A stretch of 23,868 nucleotides of DNA from CAYXLI01 sp964464925 (GCA_964464925.1 CAYXLI010000053.1:1-23868), one strand, 5' to 3'; shown: positions 1-8,479, numbered from the stretch's first letter. Notes: a model not told the origin generated them from the letters alone. Numbers and translations are program-made.

Positions 1-187
1 TCTGCATCTTCTCAGGCCTCTGATTCCGAACCACTTCTCATTTTTTGACCATACGAGGTGAAGGAACATTCGCGGTGAAGAAGTGAGCGTGAGCAAGAAG
101 CAGAAAAAAAACCCGAGGTGGCTTGTGCGTTCGTAGTGGAAAACGGAAGAGGACCCGCAGACGACGTCACGGCCACTCACGTTGAGG

Positions 188-991
188 TCAAGGCCGCACA
201 TAATCGCCGAACGAGCGCTGGAAACGCATGGGCGTGAGGACGAACGTCGAGCTCGACAATGTCAGTAACGGTCCGGCCAACGTGTAAACTCCGCTGAGAG
301 TGCGGCCGTCCGATGTTCGCATTTGCCAGTTCCCGTGATTGATCGTGATCTTTCCCGACATGAATGCGGTCCCTGGCGGGCAGTATGGAGTCAAGGTATA
401 ACTCCCGTCGGCCCCGATGTGCATGGTGCAAGGGAGGCGACTCAAGCCGTCCAGAGCGCTTCCCCCGCTGTTTGCCTTTGGTCCGTCCCACGGCTCCCAT
501 GTGCCGACCACATTCTGATCCACCGCATCATTCTGATGCGTACCAGTTCCGTCCGGCCGGGTCTGCCACAACCATATGCCTGCGCCGATTGCCACGCACA
601 ATGCCAGCACGCCGACCGCGCTCCCCCAATGTGACGGCGGCTTCCCGGCGGCCGGCGGCGCGATGCCCAGCGCCATCATCCACGAGTCAACAGCCCAACC
701 GGCGAGTTCATTCGTGAGAGCATGCTCATCGGCCAGTTTTTGTATCAACCTTGCCCGCAGCGCGGTCTTGGGTGTCGCGCTTTGTTCCACCGACAACGAT
801 CGCGGAACCCCCGCCCGCACCGCAGTCACGATTACCGCAATTTCGCGCCGGCACTCACCGCAGACGTCCCGCAGCACAGACTCGCACAAACTCGCGTCCT
901 GGAGAATCCGGTCGCCGAACTTCTGGTCCGCGACCACTGCTTGAAGCTGCCTGCGAGCCTTGGCCCCATTGTTCTCCTGCTGGTCCGGCAT
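188..991 (-). CDS. R-domain membrane protein with lipocalin-like C-terminal part
   Basis: A 267-residue protein when started at the ATG at 991, which has GGAG eight bases upstream. A longer frame opens at 1084 but lacks comparable support. Residues 15-108 form the recurring helical R-domain of this window: a Cys at 36, a CGEC pair (44 and 47), the run REIAVIV, and the closing motif GWAVDSW (98-104). A single transmembrane segment follows at about 123-142. The outer part (about 160-267) starts VVGTWEPW and is rich in short beta-like stretches, which recalls lipocalin-like domains; this fold call is tentative. The layout suggests a cytoplasmic R-domain joined to an extracytoplasmic sensing or binding domain. 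Close relatives in the window are the broken genes at 18094 and 19333, which also begin MP(D/E). Function unknown. Confidence 0.75.
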   Translation of the reverse strand: MPDQQENNGAKARRQLQAVVADQKFGDRILQDASLCESVLRDVCGECRREIAVIVTAVRAGVPRSLSVEQSATPKTALRARLIQKLADEHALTNELAGWAVDSWMMALGIAPPAAGKPPSHWGSAVGVLALCVAIGAGIWLWQTRPDGTGTHQNDAVDQNVVGTWEPWDGPKANSGGSALDGLSRLPCTMHIGADGSYTLTPYCPPGTAFMSGKITINHGNWQMRTSDGRTLSGVYTLAGPLLTLSSSTFVLTPMRFQRSFGDYVRP

Positions 992-1125
992 ATTAAAGGC
1001 TCCGTCCCGAGGCGGCTTCTGTGACTGACAGAGCCGTTGGGAACATTTCATGCTACAACACGCGAGCGTCGGACTTCTGGCCACCGATGGCCCAATCTAA
1101 AGCTTGGGTTACTCGCTCGTGACGA

Positions 1126-1910
1126 TCAATTTGCCAAATGGGGATAGCCCCATAGCGAAAGAAGATTATTCCGCATTTGTCGGAAATGCCCCTCCATGCA
1201 CGCGGAATAGGAAGAGCCGTAGACCCATGCACACCGTAGCTGGATCGCGTAGTAGGCTCGGGTACCCCACAGCGGGCGCGACATCTCCGCCGCCATTTGG
1301 CGCACGTGCTCGCGGATCGCAGGGAGCGCTTTGACGTTCTCCAGTTCGCGATCGATGGTCGGTTCGAGGGAGGCATCGAGTTTCAGTGCATGCACGCGGA
1401 TCGTTCTGCGAGTAACGCTTCACTGCTTCGTCTACCAGATCGTCGAATGCATAGGACGGCGGAGGAGCAGGACGAACGGACTGTGCCGCCGTTCGCGCCT
1501 CACCGATCATCGTTGCAAGGCGTCTCTCTACTCCGGAATCGCGCCGCCGGCATACGCGAGATCGGTGTCGGCTTCGCGTCTGCGACCCATCCTGTAAAGG
1601 ACAATCGCTCGGTGGCAACACAGTGAAATGTGGTTCGGATCGAGTTCCAGCCCGGCGTCGAATGCAGTGAGCGCTGTTCGGAGCTCGCCTTTCATCTTGT
1701 ACGCCTGTCCAAGGTTCACGTAAGTGGGGGCATCGGGTTGATGGCCAGGGCGCGCTGTAAGTCGGCGATGGCTTCATCGTATCTGCCTGCATCGAACGCG
1801 CTCCGCCCGCGCTCGAAATATTCATTGGCCCGGTTCCAGAGTGCGCCGTGCTGCGCACAGATAGGCAAGGTGAGGAGGAGAACTGCGGTCCACCGATACT
1901 GATACTGCAT
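1126..1910 (-). pseudogene. TPR protein with signal peptide, broken by three frameshifts
   Basis: The start at 1910 gives a signal-peptide-like N-terminus (VLLLTLPICAQ) followed by a TPR unit (YFERGRSAFDAGRYDEAI, then ALAINP). The frame stops near 1716. Restoring one missing G near 1735 joins ALAINP to APTYVNLGQAYKMKGEL and a second TPR unit (ALTAFDAGLELDPNH). The new frame stops at 1528 (AGGAIPE), and the adjacent frame carries on with RRLATMIGE and a linker YAFDDLVDEAVKRYSQNDPR. A third shift near 1397 leads to HALKLDASLEPTIDRELENV and a tail ending LLSLWGYPHLAN at 1126. Three single-base shifts in one gene point to decay; clustered sequencing errors are the alternative. It would have been a secreted or periplasmic TPR protein. 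It is not obviously a copy of the TPR gene at 19487. Confidence 0.7.
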
Positions 1911-1987
1911 CGTCGATTAGTGTACCAATCCGTAATGTCCGGATGCTGCGCCGGCACGAACCGTGCCAGTGCTATCCTAAACACCCG

Positions 1988-2467
1988 ATGGACATCCGTA
2001 CAGGCGCGGGATATCCCGCTTCGGCGCTTTCGAACCTCGCGCCGCACCCGTTCGTGCTGGAGGGCGTGCAGTGCTCGTCGATGGAAGGTTTGCTGCAAAG
2101 TCTCAAGTTCGACAAGTGCGAAGTGCAAGCGCACATATGCGGCTTAGCAGGAAGAGCCGCGAAGCTGCGGGGCCAGTCCCGGAACAGCATTTGGCGGCGA
2201 AAACAGATTCTGTGGTGGAGAGGGGCTGCGATGACACGCGACGGCCCAGAGTACCAGGCGTTTCTCGATCGTGCTTATCAGGCCTTGTGCGATCAGAACG
2301 AGTCCTTTCGGAAGGCCCTGCTCAACACTGGTGACGCCGTCCTGACGCACTCGCTAGGGGAGAGCCGCACAGCGAGTACGGTGCTCACGCGCAGTGAATT
2401 CTGCTCGCGATTGATGCGTCTGCGCCACCAGCTCACACGGTCACAAAAAAAGAGAACATTAGGGTAA
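1988..2467 (+). CDS. NADAR-family protein, first type
   Basis: A 159-residue protein from the ATG at 1988; the open frame extends upstream to 1943 but homology-like sequence begins at MDIRTGAGYP. Family signs are LSNLAPHPF (14-22), the acidic SSMEGLLQSLKF block (30-41, Glu33), the RDGPEYQ and FLDRAYQAL helices, and the ending TGDAVLTHS with EFCSRLMRLR. These fit a NADAR/YbiA-like branch. Members of the wider family cleave N-glycosidic bonds in riboflavin-pathway intermediates or remove ADP-ribose from guanine; which applies here is not visible. It differs clearly from the NADAR gene 90 bp downstream, so the pair is not a recent duplication. No good Shine-Dalgarno is visible before the start. 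The last residues (QKKRTLG) are basic and may be non-conserved. Confidence 0.7.
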   Translation: MDIRTGAGYPASALSNLAPHPFVLEGVQCSSMEGLLQSLKFDKCEVQAHICGLAGRAAKLRGQSRNSIWRRKQILWWRGAAMTRDGPEYQAFLDRAYQALCDQNESFRKALLNTGDAVLTHSLGESRTASTVLTRSEFCSRLMRLRHQLTRSQKKRTLG

Positions 2468-2557
2468 TATTGATCGACGCTATCCGTCGTAGAAAGATGA
2501 GCGTGGATTGCACGGCCCTGTGCGGTGCTTGAGAAATACCACGCCAAGTGAAGAACC

Positions 2558-3082
2558 ATGGATCTCCCGATGTTCAATGTTGCCCGTGATACTCGTCCGA
2601 TCATCATCAAAAAGGTGAAGCAGGCGTGGGGCTGGATGGGTAATATGGCCCCATTCAGCGTCGATTACGAAGGCGAGTACTGGCCGAGTTCGGAAGCGTT
2701 GTTCCAGGCGTTGCGATTCGCTCCCGGGGATCCGGTACGGGTCGCAATCCGTTCGGCGAGTTCGGCGTTCGATGCCAAGCAGGTCGCGCTCGCGAACGCG
2801 TGTTCAATGATCGTGACGCCGCGGTCGAGCACGGACCTGGATCACATGCGAATCGTGTTACGCCTCAAAATCGACCAGAACGAGGCGGTGTTGCGGGACA
2901 GGCTCACGGCGCTGGCGAATTCCGGACAGAATCCGATCATTGAGGATTGCACGTCGCGGCCGAACGAATCGGGCTTGTTTTGGGGTGCCGCGATGATGGA
3001 CGCTGACGCGGGTTCCTGGACGGGATACAACTGGCTCGGCCGCCTCTGGATGGAAATCCGCGATGAATTGCAGCGCGGATAA
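2558..3082 (+). CDS. NADAR-family (YbiA-like) protein, second type
   Basis: A 174-residue protein with the full NADAR signature: WGWMGNMAPF (25-33), YWPSSEALFQALRF (41-54) with Glu46 in the expected active-site position, the Arg/Ser block RVAIRSASS, IIED (127-130), FWGA (141-144) and GYNWLGRLWMEIRDELQ at the end. YbiA-type enzymes hydrolyse N-glycosidic bonds in early riboflavin intermediates, and other NADAR proteins reverse guanine ADP-ribosylation. The substrate cannot be told from sequence. The ATG at 2558 gives the longest form; an ATG at 2570 is also possible. Part of the gene (about 2617-2796) is repeated almost unchanged at 21113-21288, and its C-terminal end has a decayed relative at 3600-3690. 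Confidence 0.85.
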   Translation: MDLPMFNVARDTRPIIIKKVKQAWGWMGNMAPFSVDYEGEYWPSSEALFQALRFAPGDPVRVAIRSASSAFDAKQVALANACSMIVTPRSSTDLDHMRIVLRLKIDQNEAVLRDRLTALANSGQNPIIEDCTSRPNESGLFWGAAMMDADAGSWTGYNWLGRLWMEIRDELQRG

Positions 3083-3148
3083 AATCTACGTCTCGTGGTA
3101 AGGTTCCGGCTTCTTCTCCACCGTTCCATTTTGGAGGCACGAAAACAG

Positions 3149-3577
3149 ATGTTCAAAGCTTTATTCTTCCTGATGGCGGCCGGCACGGGGTTGTCGTATG
3201 CAGCCGAGAAACCGATGACCTGGGAAACGGTCCTGGAAACCGCATACAAGGAGGCAGTCGCCGCTCACAAGCCACTGGTGGTCTACTTCTATGGTTCGAA
3301 CTGCTACTGGTGTTCGCGGCTGGACTCGAAAATCACGTTTGCTGCGCCGGAAATCGCAGGTGGTGCAGTGTACGTGCGTTTGAATCCCGATTACGACGAC
3401 GCTGCCGGAAATATCTACAAACTGGCGAAAGGACTCAACATAACCCGCTATCCGACCGTCTCGGTTCTCGACGTATCCGCGACTGAAGTGAAGGAGCGAT
3501 GGCGGATCGTGGGCTACAAACCGCACGAGGTTTTCTTCCCTGAGCTTTGGGCGTCGTTATCCCGTGGCCCGAAGTGA
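3149..3577 (+). CDS. Secreted thioredoxin-fold protein
   Basis: A 142-residue protein started at the ATG at 3149, preceded by TTGGAGG; the frame is open from 3095 but without signals. Residues 1-18 (MFKALFFLMAAGTGLSYA) are a signal peptide, so it should act outside the cytoplasmic membrane. The thioredoxin-like core has VVYFYGSNCYWCSRL with a CxxC pair (Cys52, Cys55) and a cis-proline position at TRYPT (Pro102). It resembles the DUF255/thioredoxin_7 type of small thiol proteins more than classical thioredoxin. A likely role is disulfide reduction or thiol-based redox sensing; the partner is unknown. It lies 66 bp after the NADAR gene. A related but truncated copy lies at 15962-16273. Confidence 0.8.
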   Translation: MFKALFFLMAAGTGLSYAAEKPMTWETVLETAYKEAVAAHKPLVVYFYGSNCYWCSRLDSKITFAAPEIAGGAVYVRLNPDYDDAAGNIYKLAKGLNITRYPTVSVLDVSATEVKERWRIVGYKPHEVFFPELWASLSRGPK

Positions 3578-3599
3578 GGAGATCAGATCCAATCGCAAT

Positions 3600-3690
3600 C
3601 GGTAGCCAAGTTGCGGCTATGGGGTACATCAAGGGCGTCGGCCGTCTCTGGGTGTAGATTCGCGAGCAGTTGCAGAGGGAGGGTCACGGC
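3600..3690 (+). pseudogene. Relic of a NADAR C-terminus
   Basis: Read in the frame starting GGG TAC ATC near 3620, the DNA gives GYIKGVGRLWV, a stop, then IREQLQREG. This matches the end of the NADAR gene just upstream (GYNWLGRLWMEIRDELQRG), with a stop where Met or Glu should be. Only the last 25 or so codons can be recognised, and no N-terminal half is present. It implies that another NADAR copy once stood after the thioredoxin-fold gene. Confidence 0.6.
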
Positions 3691-4101
3691 GGCACACTCC
3701 AGCGCCGCGGAGCTTCTGAGTGTGGTGCGCCGGACGCGCTCTGTGCCGGCAACCTCCTCGTTTCCAAAGCAGCGCGACCACGGTTTGCGATACGGGTCAG
3801 TGCTTGCCGACCCGATACCCCTCGTGTATGTTTGTTTGAACAACTTGAAGGTCGATCACAGGAGTTTGACTTGGCCCCGACAATACTTTCCATTCTCAGT
3901 CAAAGCCTCACCGGATGCACCCATGAGGAGATTCTCTGCCCCTACCCGCCTGCGGGTCAGCGGCCAGCGATGTGGAACCGTCCGCGTGGAACTGATTGGA
4001 ACAGGCGGAGTTTTCAGGAGACGCAACAAAGTACAGGATCGGAAGGTAGTCGAAAATAGGGTCGGAAAATGTCCTGGTTTCTGCTTTAACATGGTGAACC
4101 T
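3691..4101 (+). other. No supported gene
   Basis: About 410 bases between the NADAR relic and the next start. Overlapping open frames exist on both strands, but none has a recognisable motif, a good ribosome site or convincing protein-like composition. It may be eroded coding DNA. Confidence 0.5.
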
Positions 4102-4710
4102 ATGAAGAACCTTGCAAGTCCTATATTGATGATTGCCTTAGGGATCGCCGGAGCTGCCGCATCAAACCACGGCCCGGCGACGTCTGTGCTGGGTAGCTTG
4201 ATTCTGGCCGGATTTGGTGTGGTCGTGCTGTTTTGTCGTCTATTCAGTAGTTTGGACGAAGGACCTGAGAACGCGTCCGGCACGCTGCTCTCGGCCGGTG
4301 ACGGCGTGCTCGGGCTCGAGACCAAGGTTGAATCCGAGCCGGCCGCTCCGACCGGACAATCGCAAGCCGGTGGTTATGAGGCGCAGCAAGAGAGCGTCGA
4401 CACTCCGGTGCAAGCCGCAGTCCGCGGCCTGTTGATCGAGAGCATTCGAAAAGCGCCGGTCGTCATCGAGGAACCATATGCCTGTCTTGAAATACTGCTC
4501 CGGGAACTGCCTGACGGCGCGGAAGTCCGGAGCGTCGTGGCAGCGGTTCGCACCGGCGTTGCGAACACTCTTCGCACGGAACACGCGGTCGAAAGCGGTG
4601 ACGTTGACAGCCTCGCCGCAAAGCTATGCGAATCCGAAGCTATCCCCGTCGAGTTGGCGCACTGGTCTGTGCGTACCTGGGCCGAGGCATTTCGCGCGGC
4701 AAAAAAATGA
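4102..4710 (+). CDS. Membrane protein with C-terminal R-domain
   Basis: A 202-residue protein. Two hydrophobic segments at the start (about 6-20 and 28-47) form a membrane hairpin. A polar, Ala/Pro/Glu-rich linker (50-100) leads to a C-terminal R-domain (about 103-199). The domain keeps the pattern CLEILLRELP, then EVRSVVAAVRTGV, then LAHWSVRTWAEAF (Trp188 and Trp193 are the paired tryptophans). It lacks the Cys-x-x-Cys pair of most other copies and is the most divergent member. The order, membrane first and domain last, is the reverse of the other copies. It lies 83 bp before the propeller-like gene on the same strand. Function is unknown; a scaffold role is inferred from the domain family. 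Confidence 0.75.
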   Translation: MKNLASPILMIALGIAGAAASNHGPATSVLGSLILAGFGVVVLFCRLFSSLDEGPENASGTLLSAGDGVLGLETKVESEPAAPTGQSQAGGYEAQQESVDTPVQAAVRGLLIESIRKAPVVIEEPYACLEILLRELPDGAEVRSVVAAVRTGVANTLRTEHAVESGDVDSLAAKLCESEAIPVELAHWSVRTWAEAFRAAKK

Positions 4711-4793
4711 ATCACCGGCCGACAATCGTGAGGAGCATCAGAGCGCCTGGAGCAAAGAAGCTCCTGTCGTAGTTCCGTCAGCATGGAGGCGAA

Positions 4794-5897
4794 ATGAGTA
4801 CAGCGCGACCCTTTCATGACTCTCTGCTTCCGCCCTGGATCCGCACGCAGCGATACCGGGAGGTGGGCGTTATCGACCCTGGCGGGCCCACTCGAAAGCT
4901 TGCGTTCACGGCAGACGATCGGTTCCTGGTCGGCTCCATGCCGGCCGACCGTGCATCGCGGCTCGTTCTTACTGTTTGGGAATGCGACACCGGGCGCGAG
5001 GTGGGCCGCTTCAGGATCAGCGGCGAAGACCCGCATTTCGTATGCTCGGCCAGCGAGGTGGCCGTGGTCACCAAGCACGATTTCGCCGTTTTCGATATCT
5101 CGAGACTGTCGCCCGGCACGCTAACCGCGTGTACGTTCGGTCGTCACAACATGGAGAAACCCGGAATTCCGCTGATTGACTTCCTGATCACACTTGTCGG
5201 CAACCGTCCCGGATCTTCGCCGTCCTGGTCGCCGGACGGGCGGCGGCTCGCCGTCTGCATGACCGACGATGTGCGCGTCCACGTCGGACGGTGGCAAATC
5301 AAGATCCGCGGTCTGGACAGACCTTCGGCAGCAAGCTTCACACCGGATGGGAAATTCCTAGCGGTTGTCGCACATCGAAAGCCCTATGGCAAGGGCTTGT
5401 TCCTGCTCGACCAGGTCGATATCGAGAACGGGGAGGCTCGGATCCATTTCGCATCCGAGAAACCCTTACTGAAGCTGGATGACTTGGGACGAATGACATT
5501 CTCTCCCGACGGTCGCCGCGTACTCATCGTCAATCAGTTTTGGGCGAGGCCTGCTTTCCCGGCGAAGGGCCAGCGTGTTTTCCTGGCTGACACGGCAACG
5601 GGAGCGCCGTGTCCCCTGCCTCCCATCATCGAGCAGTGCGACGAGGATCGGCCTGTGGATTTGGCGTGGCAGCCGGACGGACAAATGGGCGGGCTGTTGT
5701 ACCAGGGCGGGCGGCGATACGGCTGCGCGATCGACGGCGAAACCCTTCAGTTGCGCGATCAGATGGAAGATTGCGACGGCACGTGGGCAGAATGGCTGAA
5801 TGCTCCGATGACTGGCACTGCCCTGCCGCGATCAGCGGATGGACGCCGGTTTGCGATCCGCCGCGATAACAAGATCGTGCTGTACGAATTCGACTGA
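4794..5897 (+). CDS. Beta-propeller-like (WD40/PD40-type) protein
   Basis: A 367-residue protein whose ATG follows GGAGGCGAA. It carries repeated propeller-blade motifs of the form (S/T)xxPDGRxLAV: SWSPDGRRLAVC (144-155), SFTPDGKFLAVV (181-192), FSPDGRRVLIV (236-246), and weaker ones at LAFTADDRFLVG and AWQPDGQMGGL. WD-like endings are LTVWECDTGREVGRF and IVLYEFD. No signal peptide is evident, so it is probably cytoplasmic. Such propellers usually serve as protein-interaction platforms. It sits between an R-domain membrane protein (83 bp upstream) and a kinase-like protein (84 bp downstream), all on one strand, which suggests a shared transcript. The partner is unknown. Confidence 0.75.
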   Translation: MSTARPFHDSLLPPWIRTQRYREVGVIDPGGPTRKLAFTADDRFLVGSMPADRASRLVLTVWECDTGREVGRFRISGEDPHFVCSASEVAVVTKHDFAVFDISRLSPGTLTACTFGRHNMEKPGIPLIDFLITLVGNRPGSSPSWSPDGRRLAVCMTDDVRVHVGRWQIKIRGLDRPSAASFTPDGKFLAVVAHRKPYGKGLFLLDQVDIENGEARIHFASEKPLLKLDDLGRMTFSPDGRRVLIVNQFWARPAFPAKGQRVFLADTATGAPCPLPPIIEQCDEDRPVDLAWQPDGQMGGLLYQGGRRYGCAIDGETLQLRDQMEDCDGTWAEWLNAPMTGTALPRSADGRRFAIRRDNKIVLYEFD

Positions 5898-5981
5898 GCA
5901 ACTCAGTCGTCGGCGATCGCGGCCGAGTTTGCAAACCAGTGAGGGAGCACTAGGAATCGCAGGTTCGCACTCCCTTGCTAT

Positions 5982-7043
5982 ATGCTGGCAAAGATGTTGG
6001 TCGACTGGCGTAAGTACGACTCCTTCTTCAAGACGAGTAATGCAGGCACGGATGAAGAGTCTGAACCGCCAAAGAATTTGAGGGATCCGCTTTCCTGGGA
6101 CACTTACGAACGAGTCGCTTTGGCCAGACGCCGGGCATCGAATCCGTTGAGCGTTGCCGATCGAGAGATCATTGAACGAACGGCTAAAGATTTACTTGGC
6201 ATCTCGGCCGAACAGCCCTTGGAATTCTGGGCCTCCGCCCATCCTCCGGGACAGAATGCCAGATGCGCGTTGCGAATCGCCCGCGGAGTGCGGATCAGGG
6301 ATGATCTATTGCAGAAAGCCGAAGCTCTCGGCGCGGATGAGATTGGCGTTAGCATCTATCGTTGCGCGAGTTCCCTGGGGGCACATATGTATGAGGGCCG
6401 TGTTGTACATAATGCGCCGTTACAGCACGGCCTTGCGGTACAGAAGGATCTTGCCGTTCTCAGATATCTGACGAGGTATGATGAGTCTCCCCGGGGGGCG
6501 CGGTGCCTGCAGAGTATGATGCGCGTTCACCAGTGGATCCCCGGCATTCCTTTAGAAGAGATGCACGAAAATGTGTCCGTGACTGATCCGCTCGATGAGC
6601 ACGGTTGTCGGTCGCTGATCAGGAGTCTGTTTTGCCAAGTTCTTCCCGAAGTCTGGTCGGAGGTGGCTCGTGACATTCACGACCTGAGCATCGTGGGGTC
6701 AGGCATAAGAGTCGTAGAGGGATTCCCCAGACCGTGGAGATCCACTGACTTGGTCGTAACCCCTGCAAACGAGATGAAACTGATCGATGTGGGCAGCGTG
6801 ATGGCCAGCCGGGAGCATCGGTCGTTCCCGTTGTTCCACGAGCATCTGATGGGTATTACCGGCAGGCTCATCCTTGCGACGGGACGATGGCCGGCATCGC
6901 CGCGGGAACTCGGTTGCGAAATTCATAAGATTTGGCTGGATGCGCCGATGGATCGTGCGTTCGTGAAGTTCGAACGCAACGAATATGATCGGTTCTCAAA
7001 AAAGTTCGTCGGGGATCTCGAGCGTTTGTATTGCGCGTCGTGA
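5982..7043 (+). CDS. Unrecognised protein, possibly a degenerate kinase/APH fold
   Basis: A 353-residue soluble protein with no family I can name with certainty. Several short blocks follow the order found in aminoglycoside-phosphotransferase/kinase-like proteins: a charged helix VQKDLAVLRYL (153-163) after a beta-rich stretch, a hinge-like MMRVHQWIPGIPLEEM (179-194), VARDIHDLSI (228-237) where a catalytic loop would lie, and NEMKLIDVGSV (263-273) in the place of the DFG motif. A clear nucleotide-binding glycine loop and an HxDxxxxN loop are missing, so it may be a pseudokinase, or the likeness may be chance. The N-terminal 120 residues are polar and helical. It follows the propeller gene by 84 bp. 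Confidence 0.6.
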   Translation: MLAKMLVDWRKYDSFFKTSNAGTDEESEPPKNLRDPLSWDTYERVALARRRASNPLSVADREIIERTAKDLLGISAEQPLEFWASAHPPGQNARCALRIARGVRIRDDLLQKAEALGADEIGVSIYRCASSLGAHMYEGRVVHNAPLQHGLAVQKDLAVLRYLTRYDESPRGARCLQSMMRVHQWIPGIPLEEMHENVSVTDPLDEHGCRSLIRSLFCQVLPEVWSEVARDIHDLSIVGSGIRVVEGFPRPWRSTDLVVTPANEMKLIDVGSVMASREHRSFPLFHEHLMGITGRLILATGRWPASPRELGCEIHKIWLDAPMDRAFVKFERNEYDRFSKKFVGDLERLYCAS

Positions 7044-7092
7044 GACCTGAAAAGCACGTCGCCCCAAATTTCGCGTTCGTTTCGCGGGCTTG

Positions 7093-7272
7093 CTATTGCG
7101 AATCGGGCCAGGGAGGAACCAGTTTGCTTTCTCCGGGCTTGAGCCCTCCCAGGTGACGAAGTACCTTGGCATACTCGGGATGGTTCGGTGGGTAAACGAA
7201 ACGCGCATCCCCGATGATTCCGTTTCTACCCTCGGCGCGCAACATGAGGACGATGGTTCCATCCGATTCCAT
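7093..7272 (-). CDS. Small conserved-looking 59-residue protein
   Basis: A short minus-strand frame lying opposite the rest of the array. The ATG at 7272 gives MESDGTIVLMLRAEG, then GDARFVYPPNHPEYAKVL and HLGGLKPGESKLVPPWPDSQ. The composition is strongly protein-like, and the ending (LKPGE then VPPWP) recalls small bacterial proteins of unknown function. The frame stays open upstream to 7359 with plausible residues (PIGSAH directly before the Met), but no ATG or GTG start is present there. The gene may therefore be 5'-truncated or use a start that I cannot place. No role is assigned. Confidence 0.5.
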   Translation of the reverse strand: MESDGTIVLMLRAEGRNGIIGDARFVYPPNHPEYAKVLRHLGGLKPGESKLVPPWPDSQ

Positions 7273-7374
7273 GTGCGCCGACCCGATCGGGCGGGAATCG
7301 GATTCAGGCCGCGTGCGCGAGCCGGCAAAGTGGTGCAGGATTAGAGACGTGAGGAGATGCTAAAATCTGTGGGC

Positions 7375-8445
7375 ATGTCGTCCGGTGCTGAGACGCAAAT
7401 GCCCCCGGCCCTTGTTTCTGAAATCCAGGATGTGATTCGCGGCATCGTGCGTGCCAAACTGCGCGTGACGCTTAACCCTTCCGACTCGAGAGCTGAGAAC
7501 CAGGATGCGCTCGAAGTCGCTTCCCAAGCCTGGCTGGAAATTCTCCGGCGCCTTGACTCCGAGCGGAGCGACGCGTTGCAAGACATACGGAACTATGCCT
7601 CGGTGGTGACCTACCATGTGTGTGCCGAGCATCTCAGGACGAAATATTCGGCGCGCTTCCGGCTGCAACACAAGATCCGATACCTGCTGACGCACCGCAA
7701 GCAGTTTGCTCTCTGGGATGCCGCAGGCAATGCGGTTTGCGGCCTCGCCGAGTGGAGCGACGGCAAACGCGAACTCGCTGACAGCAGCCGGATTGCAGAG
7801 GCCCGGAACTCACCCGCTGAGATCGACGGCGCCGAAGCGACCGGCGCGCCCGAAGATATTGAACCTCGAGAGTTGGAGAAGGTGCTCCGGTCGGTGTTTC
7901 TCTACCTCCGGGGGGCGGCGCCGTTTCAATCGGTTGTTGGAATCGTAGCGTCCATTCTAGGCCTGTCGTCGTTTGCTGCCGTGGATGAACTGCCGGAGCA
8001 GGCTGTTACGGGTCCGTCCGCCGAGGCACGCGCTGCTTCGCTGGAACTGCTGCGCGCGCTTTGGAGCGAGGTTGTGATTCTCGATCTCGAGTGGCGGCGA
8101 GCCCTTCTGTTGAACCCGCCGCGGGGGATGGATCTCGAGGTGTTTACAGCCAATGGGATCGCCAGTATCGATGCAATCGGCGCGGCCGTCGCTCTGGTAG
8201 CCGAACACTATGGGCAGCTTTGGACATTGCTGAACGTGGACAGCCGTACGCGATCGAAGGTGAACACGCTGGCCACGGATGCCGCCCGATTTCAGTTCCT
8301 CTGGGCCTGGTTGCCGGTGGCCGATGCGATCATTGCTCGTCTGTTGCGCTGTGAGAACCAGCGCGTTATCAATTTACGTCGCCTCGCGAAGGATCGATTG
8401 GCCGAGCGAGTCGGGCCACGGTTAAAAATCACCCGGCCCCGGTAA
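7375..8445 (+). CDS. Divergent ECF-like sigma factor
   Basis: A 356-residue protein from the ATG at 7375; an in-frame ATG at 7357 is also possible. The N-terminal third resembles sigma region 2: NQDALEVASQAWLEILRRL matches the 'DlvQevwl' helix, and IRNYASVVTYHVCAEHLR matches the region 2.3-2.4 DNA-melting and -10-recognition helix. The following helix is basic (FRLQHKIRYLL). The remaining roughly 230 residues are unusually long and helical for an ECF factor. The end (NQRVINLRRLAKDRLAERV) is helix-rich and could stand in for region 4, but no clean helix-turn-helix is seen. The next gene, 34 bp downstream, is a zinc-finger anti-sigma type protein, which supports the assignment. Promoters it might recognise are unknown. 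Confidence 0.65.
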   Translation: MSSGAETQMPPALVSEIQDVIRGIVRAKLRVTLNPSDSRAENQDALEVASQAWLEILRRLDSERSDALQDIRNYASVVTYHVCAEHLRTKYSARFRLQHKIRYLLTHRKQFALWDAAGNAVCGLAEWSDGKRELADSSRIAEARNSPAEIDGAEATGAPEDIEPRELEKVLRSVFLYLRGAAPFQSVVGIVASILGLSSFAAVDELPEQAVTGPSAEARAASLELLRALWSEVVILDLEWRRALLLNPPRGMDLEVFTANGIASIDAIGAAVALVAEHYGQLWTLLNVDSRTRSKVNTLATDAARFQFLWAWLPVADAIIARLLRCENQRVINLRRLAKDRLAERVGPRLKITRPR

Positions 8446-8479
8446 GGTCCGGGATGTCTGTCCGCCGTACCTTATTGAA

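Noticed and set aside
90..139. Short basic frame GTGAGCAAGAAG... ending at TAG
   Set aside because: About 15 codons with no support beyond an open frame.
1166..2134. Minus-strand frame of 322 codons
   Set aside because: Only short parts are protein-like, and these belong to the frameshifted TPR gene; the rest is shadow of the NADAR gene and of other frames.
3611..4105. Overlapping plus-strand frames of 129-164 codons
   Set aside because: No motif, no ribosome site and unlikely residue composition. The first part is better read as the NADAR relic in another frame.
5930..5981. AGGGAG...CTCCCT pairing and TTTGCAAA before the gene at 5982
   Set aside because: Weak pairing with a long loop, no T-run, and the IS6-end likeness is poor; it could be chance.
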